Of a DNA stretch of 64,000 nucleotides, positions 26,955 to 35,913 are shown one piece after another. The notes beneath the pieces were generated by a model that saw nothing but the letters and a program-made list of their open reading frames with translations, had not been told where the DNA came from and ran no database searches. Each line of letters opens with the position of its first letter. The stretch's first letter is position 1. Source of the DNA: WVZH01 sp034430425 (GTDB lineage Bacteria; Chloroflexota; Anaerolineae; Anaerolineales; E44-bin32); contig DAOUEK010000032.1 of NCBI GenBank assembly GCA_034430425.1, positions 1-64,000 on the forward strand, written 5' to 3'. The translations under genes were made by a program, and so were the position numbers.

Positions 26955-27578
26955 ATGGTTGCTTTACACATTCCCATCGATGACGAAGCCATCCGTGATC
27001 TTCATTTCGGCGATTCGGTATCCCTCTCCGGGGTTCTGATCACGGGACGAGACACGGTTCACAAATGGATGATCGAGACTTTCATCAGGCAAACCCGGGA
27101 ACCGCAAGGCGATGATCAGCAGGTGTATGACATCATCCAACCCATCCTCGATGGTGGCGCCATTTATCACTGCGGACCGGTGGTCGCAGGCCTGGATACT
27201 GCTGCCTACCGATTCGTCGCCGCGGGCCCAACGACGAGCATTCGCGAAGAGCCCTACCAGGCTGAGGTCATGCATCATTTCAACCTGAAGGCAGTGATTG
27301 GCAAAGGTGGAATGGGGGAAAGCACCCTGGCAGCTTGCCGGGAAGTGCCGGGTGTCTATTTACATGCCATCGGTGGCGCGGCATCGCTGATCGCCCAATC
27401 GGTTCGCAGCGTGTGCGGCGTGTACAAACTGGATTTCGGCGTCCCGGAAGCGATCTGGGTGATCGAAGTCCGGGATTTCCCTGCAGTAGTGACCATGGAC
27501 GCACACGGCAACAGCCTGCACGCCGAAGTCGCCGCGCACTCGAAGATGGTGCTGGAAGAATTGATCGGCGCTGATTAA
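26955..27578 (+). CDS. Class I fumarate hydratase, beta subunit
   Basis: A 207-residue partner of the alpha subunit. It shows the motifs of the C-terminal fumarase domain: LSGVLITGRDTVHKWM, YHCGPVV, AAGPTTSIRE (substrate-binding), VIGKGGMG and AIGGAASL. AGGAG lies before the ATG. The gene is the last of a plus-strand run and converges with ccmD, 72 bases away; no strong terminator hairpin was seen in that gap. Confidence 0.92.
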   Translation: MVALHIPIDDEAIRDLHFGDSVSLSGVLITGRDTVHKWMIETFIRQTREPQGDDQQVYDIIQPILDGGAIYHCGPVVAGLDTAAYRFVAAGPTTSIREEPYQAEVMHHFNLKAVIGKGGMGESTLAACREVPGVYLHAIGGAASLIAQSVRSVCGVYKLDFGVPEAIWVIEVRDFPAVVTMDAHGNSLHAEVAAHSKMVLEELIGAD

Positions 27579-27650
27579 CCCGCCAGTTGCAGTCTAACGG
27601 ATAAGACCAAGCAATCGAAAACAAAGATACACCTCACCCGATGACTTTGT

Positions 27651-27830
27651 CTACCGGCTTGGTTCGCCGGCGTCCTCCCTTTCAATAGCTTCACAGACCT
27701 CTAACTCACGACGCAGGTGTCGAAAACGAAGTGCAAGGCTGGCGATATACAACACGACGCAGCCCAGGATGACTGCATAACCCAGGACCATGTAGTTAAA
27801 CGTATCGATAGGTGTATCGATTGGATTCAT
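27651..27830 (-). CDS. ccmD: CcmD-like small haem exporter component
   Basis: A 59-residue protein with one transmembrane helix (about 14-36) followed by a basic LRFRHLRRELE segment, the typical shape of CcmD, which helps release holo-CcmE from the CcmABC complex. GGAG lies nine bases before the ATG. It is the last gene of the ccm operon, 45 bases after ccmC, exactly where ccmD usually lies. Sequence conservation in this family is low, so the call rests on position and architecture. Confidence 0.75.
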   Translation of the reverse strand: MNPIDTPIDTFNYMVLGYAVILGCVVLYIASLALRFRHLRRELEVCEAIEREDAGEPSR

Positions 27831-27875
27831 GATGGCTCACTCCACAAAGGTACAAAACGCCTGCCCGCCACAACA

Positions 27876-28577
27876 CTAGCTGTCATGAGACAACAACTTC
27901 ATTTTCCGAATTTCCAGCTTTTCCGACAGCTCCTGTAAACGCAAGCGATGCCACAACAACGTCCCATAGATGAAAGAAAATGTCAGCAGGCTGAAGAAAA
28001 AAGCAATCTGCATCCTCGGACCACTCATTCCCGACGATAAAGCATCCCCGGCTCCAAAAACCACCGGATGGATAGAGCGGAAAATGCGAATGGAGAAGAA
28101 AGTCAGCGGCACGCTCATAAAGCCGAGAATGCTGTACACAGCGGCGAAACGCGCCCGACGATCCGGATCATCCACACCCTGGCGCAGCATGATATAGGCC
28201 AGGTAGACCAGCTCCATAACCGTAGCCGTAACCAGACGGGGATCCCACGTCCACCAGGTATTCCAAATCGGCCGCGCCCATATCGAGCCGCTCACAATGT
28301 TGATAAAGGTGAAGACTACGCCAATCTCTACCGAAGCCATCGCCACGCGATCCCAGCGTCGCTCACGGCGGATCAGGAACAGCGCTCCCGACAATGCGGC
28401 AACAAGGAAAGCCAGTGCGCCAACCCATCCCGCAGCAACGTGGAAATAAAACACACGCTGCACGTCACCCATGATCGCTTCACGGGGTGCATACCAGATC
28501 GACAAATACAACCCAACGGCAACCAACGCGATGGTCAGCCAGTTCAGTATCTTCAATTGCCTGGGCATCGGCTCCAT
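27876..28577 (-). CDS. ccmC: Haem exporter / cytochrome c biogenesis protein CcmC
   Basis: A 233-residue integral membrane protein with six helices that presents haem to CcmE. The tryptophan-rich WNTWWTWDPRL (WWD domain) lies near residues 101-111, and flanking haem-ligand histidines occur in VFYFHVAAG and FRSIHPVVF. ATG 28577 is preferred because GGTGGAG stands eight bases upstream; a TTG at 28583 is the longer alternative. It lies between ccmB and ccmD. Confidence 0.95.
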   Translation of the reverse strand: MEPMPRQLKILNWLTIALVAVGLYLSIWYAPREAIMGDVQRVFYFHVAAGWVGALAFLVAALSGALFLIRRERRWDRVAMASVEIGVVFTFINIVSGSIWARPIWNTWWTWDPRLVTATVMELVYLAYIMLRQGVDDPDRRARFAAVYSILGFMSVPLTFFSIRIFRSIHPVVFGAGDALSSGMSGPRMQIAFFFSLLTFSFIYGTLLWHRLRLQELSEKLEIRKMKLLSHDS

Positions 28578-28668
28578 CTTCAAATCTCCACCGATTCCGC
28601 TCCAATCGATACCTTCGGAGCAGGAAATGGAAAATTATCTTTCAGTATACACATCCTCAATGCCTGAT

Positions 28669-29397
28669 CTACTCTTCAACCACGTATTCAAAAACCAGGA
28701 ATGCGATCGCCGTAAAGATCAAATCATAAGCAATCAAGAGATTCATCCAGGGCATGATATCACCCACTTCGAAGGCCTGTAAAAAGGCGTTGCTGGCTTT
28801 GAGCGCAGGTATCAGCACGGGAAGCACGATAGGGAAGAGTAAGGTCGGCAAGAGCACATCACGCGTGCGGGTTTGCACCGTCATGGCAGCCAATAACGTC
28901 CCCACGGCGACATATCCCCAGGAACCCAGGATAATGGCCAATACAAGCCCGGGCACGAACAGGTTGACACTGTAGAGGACACTATACAGCGGGAGAATGA
29001 TCGCTTCGACAATCAGCATGAAAAGTAAATTGCCAATCACTTTCCCAAAATACAGGGCACTGCGATCGATCGGCGCCAACAACAAACCATCCAGACAGCC
29101 ACGGTCTTGTTCCATGGTCATGGAACGATTCAGCCCCAATGTCCCTGCAAAAGCAAACGTCACCCATAAAACACCGGAGGTGACGGACTCGCGGGTTACG
29201 ATATCGAGTTCGAGCGCAAAATTAAAAATGAGAACCACAAGCAAGGCAAACACCAACATGGCGCTGATCATCTGCCGATTGCGCAATTCCGCAGCAATAT
29301 CCTTCCATACGATGGCGCCGATAACATGTAAATACCCTCGCAGAGATGCTCTTCGGGATTTTGATATTTGGGTTTCGGATTCGACGCGTTTAACCAC
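28669..29397 (-). CDS. ccmB: Haem exporter membrane subunit CcmB
   Basis: A 242-residue protein with six hydrophobic segments, the ABC-2-type membrane partner of CcmA. The stretch WKDIAAELRNRQMISAMLVFALLV near the N-terminus, ALYFGKVIGNLLFML and RDVLLPTLLFPIVLPVLI are the family's recognisable parts. The start is GTG 29397, eight bases inside the end of ccmA, so translation is probably coupled. Acts with CcmA and CcmC to release haem-loaded CcmE. Confidence 0.93.
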   Translation of the reverse strand: MVKRVESETQISKSRRASLRGYLHVIGAIVWKDIAAELRNRQMISAMLVFALLVVLIFNFALELDIVTRESVTSGVLWVTFAFAGTLGLNRSMTMEQDRGCLDGLLLAPIDRSALYFGKVIGNLLFMLIVEAIILPLYSVLYSVNLFVPGLVLAIILGSWGYVAVGTLLAAMTVQTRTRDVLLPTLLFPIVLPVLIPALKASNAFLQAFEVGDIMPWMNLLIAYDLIFTAIAFLVFEYVVEE

Positions 29398-30088
29398 GGG
29401 TCACCGACCGATACATCTCAAGCAATTGCTGCGTCTCGATTTCCCCTTGTTTGAACGAAGCCGCAATTTTGCCCCTGGACAGAAAATCAACCCGGGTTGC
29501 AAGATCGGAAGCCCGCTGTAAATCGTGCGATGTCATCACGATCGTGCGGCCGCGCTGGGCAACTTCCCGCAGCAGGCCATCCAACATCTCCGCCGCATCA
29601 GGGTCGAGTCCCGTATGCGGCTCATCTAAAAGCAGCAATTCAGGTTCATGCAGTATCGCCCGGGCGATCGCCAGACGCTGCTGCATCCCACGCGAGAACC
29701 TGCGCACCAGATCGCGGCGACATCGTTGTAATCCAACCAGACTGATGGCATCGCGGATTCGCTCTTCCAGGTTTTGAACGGCGTACATCTTGCCATAGAA
29801 GCGCAGGTTCTCCTCCGCCGTCAGATCCCCGTAGAGCAAGGCCTGGTGTGACAGCATCCCGATCTTTCTCCGTACGTCGGCCGCTTGCGCCGGCAAAACG
29901 AAACCGGCCACGCGCAAAGTCCCGGCATTCGGCCTGGCGAGTGAGGCGAGGATACGCAAGAAGGTAGTTTTTCCGGCTCCGTTAGGACCGACGATGGCCA
30001 CAAATTCTCCACGATCAACCATGAAATCAATGTCATGCAGAACAGGCTTGAGGCCATAATGCTTTAATATATGCCTGGCCTCAATCAT
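29390..30088 (-). CDS. ccmA: Haem exporter ATP-binding subunit CcmA
   Basis: A 232-residue ABC ATPase that drives release of holo-CcmE. Walker A is GPNGAGKTT, the signature RFSRGMQQRLAIARA, Walker B LLLLDEPHTGLD and the H-loop MTSHD. GAGGGG sits three bases before the ATG. It overlaps the upstream lipoprotein gene by eight bases and ccmB by eight bases, so the three are tightly linked. Assignment to CcmA instead of another ABC ATPase rests on its place between ccm genes and before ccmB. Confidence 0.93.
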   Translation of the reverse strand: MIEARHILKHYGLKPVLHDIDFMVDRGEFVAIVGPNGAGKTTFLRILASLARPNAGTLRVAGFVLPAQAADVRRKIGMLSHQALLYGDLTAEENLRFYGKMYAVQNLEERIRDAISLVGLQRCRRDLVRRFSRGMQQRLAIARAILHEPELLLLDEPHTGLDPDAAEMLDGLLREVAQRGRTIVMTSHDLQRASDLATRVDFLSRGKIAASFKQGEIETQQLLEMYRSVTRG

Positions 30089-31352
30089 CGTCCCCTCGTA
30101 AGATATAAAGCGCTTGCTTCTTTAGCTTTGCACGTTCTCGCTGATAGACATCCTCGACCAGTTCTCCAGCTTCGAAGGCATCATCCAGCGTTGCAATCGC
30201 CTTGATGAATGCCTGACAATCATCTTGGAGATTCTGTGGGATTGACTCAACTTCTCGATCTACCTGTTTCATACGAATGAATCGAAGCAGCCCAAACAGC
30301 GCCACAACGACCAACAAAATCGCAGCGGAGACATACCCGATCAACGCATTGCCCCCGTGTAACATGGCGGCCTTCGATCCAAGACGCAGCGTAAGTGCAT
30401 CTCCAGCCTGCAACGTCCCCATACCATAGCTGCGTATGGAAAACCCGGCCACATCTCTGCGCCCTAAATCCTCCAGTTCATCGGCCTGGACGGTGAGTTC
30501 TTCACTCACCAGCATGACAACCACGGCATCCACAGGGTAGATTAACCTTTGGGAATAATCAGATCCGGATTCGTAGGGCAGGGTGAAAGTAAAAACCAGC
30601 TCAGCCGGCTTCGCGGGTTGTACGGGTGCTCGATCGATGAATCCTGTATCGCTGAGAAGATAGCGTCCCTCCGGGCTGATGGAATCATTGATCCCCAAAT
30701 TGGAGAACCCTGCCGGCAATCGAATATCGACAACCCCTGCGCCATCCCCCTCGATGACCGTTCGATCTTCAAGCCCGTCAATGATCCATACCTGCGTCAC
30801 GCCGATCTGGTTTTCAGCAGCCAGTTCGAAGATCAAGTGCAATCGCCTGACGCGCAGCCCCGAGCAATCTTCCGTCGTTTCGAAGATCTGCAGCGAGAGA
30901 TCGAGCGAAGCATCTCCCTCGGGAAAATAAAGCGCATCGGAGACATAACGCACTTCCTGGTAATCAACGTAAGTAAGATAGAACCTGTCCGGGACGATAT
31001 CGACGTCATCGAAGGCAAATCGACCGTTCTTATCGACAATCGTTGTTGTGGAGAACACAAACGCCCCCTCGTCGGAGGCGACCAGAGTCACCTCCAGATC
31101 GCCGGGCACCGATGCACCAGTTGTCTCATTCTCGATCACCCCGATGACGCTGCCCTTCGATGAGTAACTCCCCTGCTCTTGTGCTTCCGAAGGATGGGTT
31201 GCTTGAGCCCCGGCGCCCGTATACTGCCCAGGATTATCCGCGATGGGCGTTAGGCCACTATCAATTTGGGCCGGCGGGGTAATATCTCCCCCCAGCGAGC
31301 AGCCCGCCAGCGCGACCGGAAGTAAGGCCATCCACAAGCCGTGCTTGTTCAA
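30081..31352 (-). CDS. Lipoprotein with C-terminal membrane helix, encoded inside the ccm operon
   Basis: A 423-residue protein I cannot name. It starts at TTG 31352 in a TTGA overlap with the gene before it, with AGGA nine bases upstream; the lipobox L-A-G-C gives Cys18, then the sequence SLGGDITPP. Residues about 70-170 resemble a carboxypeptidase-regulatory-like or Ig-like fold (KNGRFAFDDVDIVPDRFYLTY is split over two strands). A transmembrane helix lies near 320-342 (ALIGYVSAAILLVVVALFG), followed by a charged cytosolic helical tail ending ILRGDDD. So most of it faces outside. It sits between the CcmI-like gene and ccmA, suggesting a role in haem delivery or apocytochrome handling specific to this lineage. 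Confidence 0.75.
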   Translation of the reverse strand: MNKHGLWMALLPVALAGCSLGGDITPPAQIDSGLTPIADNPGQYTGAGAQATHPSEAQEQGSYSSKGSVIGVIENETTGASVPGDLEVTLVASDEGAFVFSTTTIVDKNGRFAFDDVDIVPDRFYLTYVDYQEVRYVSDALYFPEGDASLDLSLQIFETTEDCSGLRVRRLHLIFELAAENQIGVTQVWIIDGLEDRTVIEGDGAGVVDIRLPAGFSNLGINDSISPEGRYLLSDTGFIDRAPVQPAKPAELVFTFTLPYESGSDYSQRLIYPVDAVVVMLVSEELTVQADELEDLGRRDVAGFSIRSYGMGTLQAGDALTLRLGSKAAMLHGGNALIGYVSAAILLVVVALFGLLRFIRMKQVDREVESIPQNLQDDCQAFIKAIATLDDAFEAGELVEDVYQRERAKLKKQALYILRGDDD

Positions 31353-31828
31353 CGTCCAATTTCCTGCGCAGAAAGTTTGGCGCCACAGGCGACACAGAAT
31401 CGATCCCCAACCAGGACCTTCGCCCCACAATGCGCACAATGATCCTGCCCCCGACGGATCGTGGCCTGTCGCAATTGCGCCACAGCAGCTTCCAGTTCAT
31501 CCTCCGAACTGCGTTCGCCATCCCCCCGCTCATCGTTGGCGAGAGACATCTTTAGCAATTCATCCAGCGCCTTGAGGTTTTCGGCGCCCTGCTGCAGTAA
31601 ACGTGAGCGTTCTTCTTCGTAGCCTTCGTCATCAACCTTCCCAATGGCATGATCCATGTCCAATTCCTCGATCGAGGCCAGAATGCGATCCTGTTGCGCT
31701 TGCAGCGACGATCGCTCTCGATCCACTTCTCGGATTCCTTCATGACGATACGCTGTAAGCGGACGGACAATGAAAACCCCTGCGATCGTCGCGATGGCTA
31801 TGCCGATCAAGATAGCGACAAGATCCAT
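31349..31828 (-). CDS. CcmI-like membrane protein with C-terminal zinc ribbon
   Basis: A 159-residue protein: one transmembrane helix (about 3-21, LVAILIGIAIATIAGVFIV), a long coiled coil (about 30-125) and a four-cysteine zinc ribbon HCAHCGAKV...FCVACGAKL near the C-terminus. The helix plus coiled coil recalls the N-terminal part of CcmI, the apocytochrome chaperone, but the TPR domain is replaced by the ribbon. ATG 31828 has GGAGAAG six bases upstream, and an upstream frame extension lacks this. It lies between ccmG and the lipoprotein gene. Confidence 0.75.
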   Translation of the reverse strand: MDLVAILIGIAIATIAGVFIVRPLTAYRHEGIREVDRERSSLQAQQDRILASIEELDMDHAIGKVDDEGYEEERSRLLQQGAENLKALDELLKMSLANDERGDGERSSEDELEAAVAQLRQATIRRGQDHCAHCGAKVLVGDRFCVACGAKLSAQEIGR

Positions 31829-31871
31829 GTTTCTTCTCCAATCCTGCAAGTGGTGGAAATGTTCCTGCCGC

Positions 31872-32429
31872 TCAAGAATCCAGGGCCATTTCAATCGCCT
31901 GCACGATCTCTTCCAGTGAGGTGTATGCGCCGATCTTCACACTGGAAAGGCGTCCGGCGGAATCGATGATGAAAGTCTCGGGAACGCCTTTGAGGCGATA
32001 ATCTTTGTATATGCGGCCCGCCAGATCGGGGCCATTGGGATAGGTTATACCGAAACGCTGCAGATACTCAATTGCTTTGGCATCCGTGTCGGACCAGTCA
32101 ACACCCAGAAATACAACTCCCCGCTCACGGTACATCTGATACGCCTGTTCCAATTCTACAGCCTCGTACACACAGGTTGTGCACCAGGAAGACCAGACGT
32201 TGACCACAATTACCTGCCCGCGCAATTCGCTTGTATCGATCCGATCGCCATCAAAGGTGTTCAATACAAAGTCCGGCACCGGTTCACCCACCTTCAACGG
32301 ACCGCGATTTGCCTGCAGTAATCCCAGGGTGAGCAAAGCCAATACCAGAAGAAGAAACGCCCCGGTGATAACGCCGCGCCAATTAATTGCAGCCTTATTT
32401 TTCTTTGAGTCTGCTATCGATTCTTCCAT
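31872..32429 (-). CDS. ccmG: Thiol-disulfide oxidoreductase CcmG / TlpA-like
   Basis: A 185-residue membrane-anchored thioredoxin-fold protein. A transmembrane helix (about 20-41) precedes the domain, whose active site is WCTTC in VNVWSSWCTTCVYE, with the cis-proline loop KGVPETFIID. It should keep apocytochrome or CcmH cysteines reduced outside the membrane. ATG 32429 is chosen over the adjacent GTG 32432. It lies 40 bases after ccmH, in the usual F-H-G order. Confidence 0.92.
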   Translation of the reverse strand: MEESIADSKKNKAAINWRGVITGAFLLLVLALLTLGLLQANRGPLKVGEPVPDFVLNTFDGDRIDTSELRGQVIVVNVWSSWCTTCVYEAVELEQAYQMYRERGVVFLGVDWSDTDAKAIEYLQRFGITYPNGPDLAGRIYKDYRLKGVPETFIIDSAGRLSSVKIGAYTSLEEIVQAIEMALDS

Positions 32430-32469
32430 CACGGTTCCAATTCCTGTTAACCATCGACATCGTTATCAA

Positions 32470-32958
32470 TCAAGCATCATCCTGACGCCGGCGAAGTTCG
32501 TCTTCCATGCGAGTCATGTAAAAATCCTGCTCATCCGGCGACAAGCCAGGGGACTCTACAGGCACGTGTTTCCGCCATCCTCGAACGGCACGCATCAGTA
32601 TTAAGATTCCCACGAATAGAATCAGCGGCGGGACAATGTAAATAAAGAGGTAAAATCCCTCTGCTGGAGGTTGTATCAAGATCTGCATCCCGTGCCGATC
32701 GACGAAATACTGAATGATTTCTTCCTCGCTCCATCCCGCAGAAAGTTTCTGGCGAATTTCTGCCCGCCAGTCAATACATGCCTGCGTTCCACAAACGTCA
32801 AGCGGTGTGTTCTCACAAACCGGGCAATAGAGCTGCCTGGCGATCGCATTGACATCATCATCCGTAGGCTGACCTTCCTGTGCGCTGGCGCGAACAACCG
32901 CAAAGGAAGTAATCACGACGATAAAACAACAAGCTGCTGTATTGATCTTCTTACGCAT
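32470..32958 (-). CDS. ccmH: Cytochrome c maturation protein CcmH (CcmH/CycL/NrfF)
   Basis: A 162-residue protein with a cleavable signal (about 1-26, ending ASAQ), the redox motif LYCPVCEN at about 43-50, and a C-terminal membrane helix (about 103-124). CxxC in this motif reduces apocytochrome cysteines with CcmG. Two extra cysteines (LDVC, QACIDW) follow closely, which is not the classical proteobacterial pattern. GAGAGGAG lies five bases before the ATG. It starts 17 bases after ccmF. Confidence 0.92.
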   Translation of the reverse strand: MRKKINTAACCFIVVITSFAVVRASAQEGQPTDDDVNAIARQLYCPVCENTPLDVCGTQACIDWRAEIRQKLSAGWSEEEIIQYFVDRHGMQILIQPPAEGFYLFIYIVPPLILFVGILILMRAVRGWRKHVPVESPGLSPDEQDFYMTRMEDELRRRQDDA

Positions 32959-32974
32959 GCCGCTCCTCTCTCAA

Positions 32975-35029
32975 TCAAGCACGCGCTGCAGACAAACTCG
33001 CTCCGGGCCTGCGACGTATGTTTTCCCGATCTTTCTCCGGCCAGGCGGCAACGGCGGTCCCCAGGATAAACACTGCCGCTCCCAGCCATAGACAGGTCAT
33101 CAACGGGGTATGATAGACCTTGAAAGTAGCCCCTTCCAAACCAATCGACTCCCATCCAACCAGGAGCACTTTGAGATCCGCATTCAATCTCGAACGCAGC
33201 CCCGGAACCGCCATCGACTGACGGGAATCTGGGAAATAATCTTGACGGGGATAAATCTCTCCCAGCAGCCGCCCATCCCGAAAAATCGAAACCACTGCAC
33301 GCGTAATGAATTGTCCTCCCGGTATATAAAACTGCGTTAAAGAATCATAACGCAGTTCATACCCTTCCAGGCTGAGGCTCTCGCCTACGGCCAGGGCACC
33401 TTGTGTTTCTGATTGGTACAATTCCGCGCCGATGATTCCCAACGCCATGAGCACGACCCCAAGATGGATGATGTAACCGCCATAGCGACGTCGATTTCTT
33501 CGAAACAAGCTCAATAAGCCGATTAGAAAATACTCTCCATGGCGCTTTTGCCTGGCACGAGCACCACGCCAGAATTCATACCCTGTTACTGCCACGACGA
33601 AAGCGAGAGTCCAGATACCCAGATAAGCAGCAAAATTGCGGATTCCAAAGAAAAATAGAGTGATGGGGATCAACAATGAGAATCCGAAGGGAATCCAAAT
33701 CGACCGCCCGAGCGTCTTGGCAGAATGTCGTCCATAAGCCGAGAGAGGCGCCAAACCCATTAGAACTAATAATATGAACATAAGTGGCGCCGAGATGCTC
33801 TCGTACCAATCCGGACCGACGCTTTGCTTCATACCTGTGAACACTTCCGATAGAATAGGGAAATTCACGCCCAATATATAAACCGCAGCAAGAATGACAA
33901 AGAGTAGATTGTTCAGCAGAAAGAGCATCTCACGTGACAACCAGGAAACCAGGGGATGCTCTCCCCTCAACATATCCCACTGCCGAATAAGCAAAATCGC
34001 CGAAGAGATAAACATGAATGCGATAAAGATCAGAAACACCGGCCCGATTGCGGATTGGGCGAAGGTGTGAACCGAATCAATCACTCCCGAGCGGGTCAGG
34101 AAGGTTCCATAGATGACCAGGGAATAGGTCAGGATGATCAAGAACATGTTCCACTGCTTGAACATGTCGCGCTTCTCCTGCACCATAACCGAGTGCAAGA
34201 ATGCGGTGCCAACAAGCCAGGGGATAAGCGCCGCGAGTTCAACAGCATCCCATCCCCAGTAGCCGCCCCAGCCCAACACATCGTATGCCCATCGGGAGCC
34301 CAGAACCAATCCCAGGGAGAGAAACAACCAGGCAACCAGGGTCCAGCGACGGGTGATGCGAATCCAACGGTCATCGCTGCGGCCTGTGATCAATGCGGCA
34401 ATCGCAAAGGCGTAGGGGATGACGAATGACACAAAACCCAAATAGAGCATCGGGGGATGGATAATCATCCCCGGATGGCGCAGCAATGGATTCAAACCGA
34501 GACCATCGGAGGGGACAAACGGCATCGTACCTGACGGTTGCAGCATGGCTAAAACCTGTTGACCAGAGCCCGTGATCCACAAACGGCGAAAGGGGTTTTC
34601 GAAGAAAACAACCAGGGAGAGGAAGAAGAGCAGTGTGACCATGGTGACAAATATGACCCACGGCAGGAACTCGCGGTCCCGATCCCATTTGCGAACACTT
34701 ACCACAAATGCGCAAGCCGCCATCATCCAGGTCCAAAACAACAGGGAACCCGCCTGCCCTCCCCACAGCGCGGTTATTTTGAGGTACATCGGCATGGCGT
34801 TGCTTGTAACCGATGCCACGTATTGAATCTGATACTGACCATCGACAAGCAGCCAGATCAGCGCCAGCGTCGGCAGTGTGATCAGCGGCCAAGCCAGCAG
34901 CATGCCATGTCGGGCGCTCTCAACGTAACTCGGCCTATCATTTCGGGCACCATAGAACGCCGCAACAGCGCTGTACAGCGCCGTCAACAACGCAAGGATG
35001 AGAGAAATAAAGCCGATATCCGCAATCAA
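32975..35029 (-). CDS. ccmF: Cytochrome c haem lyase subunit CcmF
   Basis: A 684-residue, roughly 15-helix membrane protein that joins haem to apocytochrome c. The WWD motif WGGYWGWDAVELAALIPWL is near residue 245, followed by the conserved FLHSVMVQEKR; TRSGVIDSVHTFAQSAIG lies after. The C-terminal part has a large outside domain before the last helix. TTG 35029 is chosen because GGAGG lies five bases upstream; a GTG at 35056 would extend it by nine residues without a ribosome-binding site. ccmE is 117 bases upstream. Confidence 0.94.
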   Translation of the reverse strand: MIADIGFISLILALLTALYSAVAAFYGARNDRPSYVESARHGMLLAWPLITLPTLALIWLLVDGQYQIQYVASVTSNAMPMYLKITALWGGQAGSLLFWTWMMAACAFVVSVRKWDRDREFLPWVIFVTMVTLLFFLSLVVFFENPFRRLWITGSGQQVLAMLQPSGTMPFVPSDGLGLNPLLRHPGMIIHPPMLYLGFVSFVIPYAFAIAALITGRSDDRWIRITRRWTLVAWLFLSLGLVLGSRWAYDVLGWGGYWGWDAVELAALIPWLVGTAFLHSVMVQEKRDMFKQWNMFLIILTYSLVIYGTFLTRSGVIDSVHTFAQSAIGPVFLIFIAFMFISSAILLIRQWDMLRGEHPLVSWLSREMLFLLNNLLFVILAAVYILGVNFPILSEVFTGMKQSVGPDWYESISAPLMFILLVLMGLAPLSAYGRHSAKTLGRSIWIPFGFSLLIPITLFFFGIRNFAAYLGIWTLAFVVAVTGYEFWRGARARQKRHGEYFLIGLLSLFRRNRRRYGGYIIHLGVVLMALGIIGAELYQSETQGALAVGESLSLEGYELRYDSLTQFYIPGGQFITRAVVSIFRDGRLLGEIYPRQDYFPDSRQSMAVPGLRSRLNADLKVLLVGWESIGLEGATFKVYHTPLMTCLWLGAAVFILGTAVAAWPEKDRENIRRRPGASLSAARA

Positions 35030-35146
35030 ATCGCCCTCCGCACTATACCCGCACACATCGAATGATCGATGCGCTGTTTATACTTCACATCAACCCATGC
35101 GTCGCAGCCTGAAGAAGAGAACTTTGCATACCCCTGTGCCCGGGAT

Positions 35147-35668
35147 TCATTCTTCTTCGGCTTGAAGCGGCAACTCGTCTTCATAACGCGTCGGGCATTT
35201 GAGTAGCAGTTCATCCGCATAGAAAACACCATCATCGCCGATTTGGCCGGTGATGATCGCTTGCGCCTCGTGACGCAGCAAATCGGGCTTCGGCCCAATA
35301 TACTCCACCTGAAGACGAGATGCTGTCGGATCATTGACCGCGCGATAAAGCACTTCTGACAGTCCGCCAGCCTGTTCGATGACATTCATATCTGCCGGGA
35401 TATTGACCAATGTAAAGCGTAAAGTTAACGCCTCAGAATCGTAGTAGATCGTTTCTCCGTCGACGGCACCCGAGATTTTTAGATTGCGGGCTCGAACTTC
35501 CTCCCCCCTGGCGAGCAGTTCATCGATCGTGAGATAGTATTGCGCAGCTGTAGCGGTGGAAGATACGATCAAATAAATCAACGCCCCCAGGATCATCAAT
35601 CCGCCGATGAATAACTTTCCCCGGCCTATAGACCCCTCATCCATATTGCCTTTTGTAGCACACGTCAT
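35147..35668 (-). CDS. ccmE: Haem chaperone CcmE, cysteine (CxxxY) type
   Basis: A 173-residue membrane-anchored OB-fold protein that carries haem to CcmF. One transmembrane helix lies at about 18-38, then the beta-barrel (RNLKISGAVDGETIYYD, IITGQIGDDGVFYADELLLK). The haem-binding motif reads C-P-T-R-Y: Cys158 and Tyr162, in place of the His of the common HxxxY. Cysteine-type CcmE is known from archaea, Desulfovibrio and some Gram-positive bacteria. ATG 35668 is chosen for GGGGAGG eight bases upstream; ATG 35644 with AAAGG is the alternative. It heads the ccm gene run. Confidence 0.93.
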   Translation of the reverse strand: MTCATKGNMDEGSIGRGKLFIGGLMILGALIYLIVSSTATAAQYYLTIDELLARGEEVRARNLKISGAVDGETIYYDSEALTLRFTLVNIPADMNVIEQAGGLSEVLYRAVNDPTASRLQVEYIGPKPDLLRHEAQAIITGQIGDDGVFYADELLLKCPTRYEDELPLQAEEE

Positions 35669-35913
35669 GCAAATCGCCTCCCCAAGAATAAATGCTTCAG
35701 GAAACACGCATCTACTCGATAGAGCATCAATCTCGTCTCAATCCCACCACGGTCACAAACACTATCACGTGAGTATCTTCACACAAACACATTAATACAA
35801 CATGAAAGCACTGATTGCTTAATTATAGGCTTCTCATTGGAAGGAAAACCTGCGAACGGGGAAAAATGATCGTGAGAAAATTGGCGCCGCAAAAAGCCCA
35901 GCGCGATTAACCA

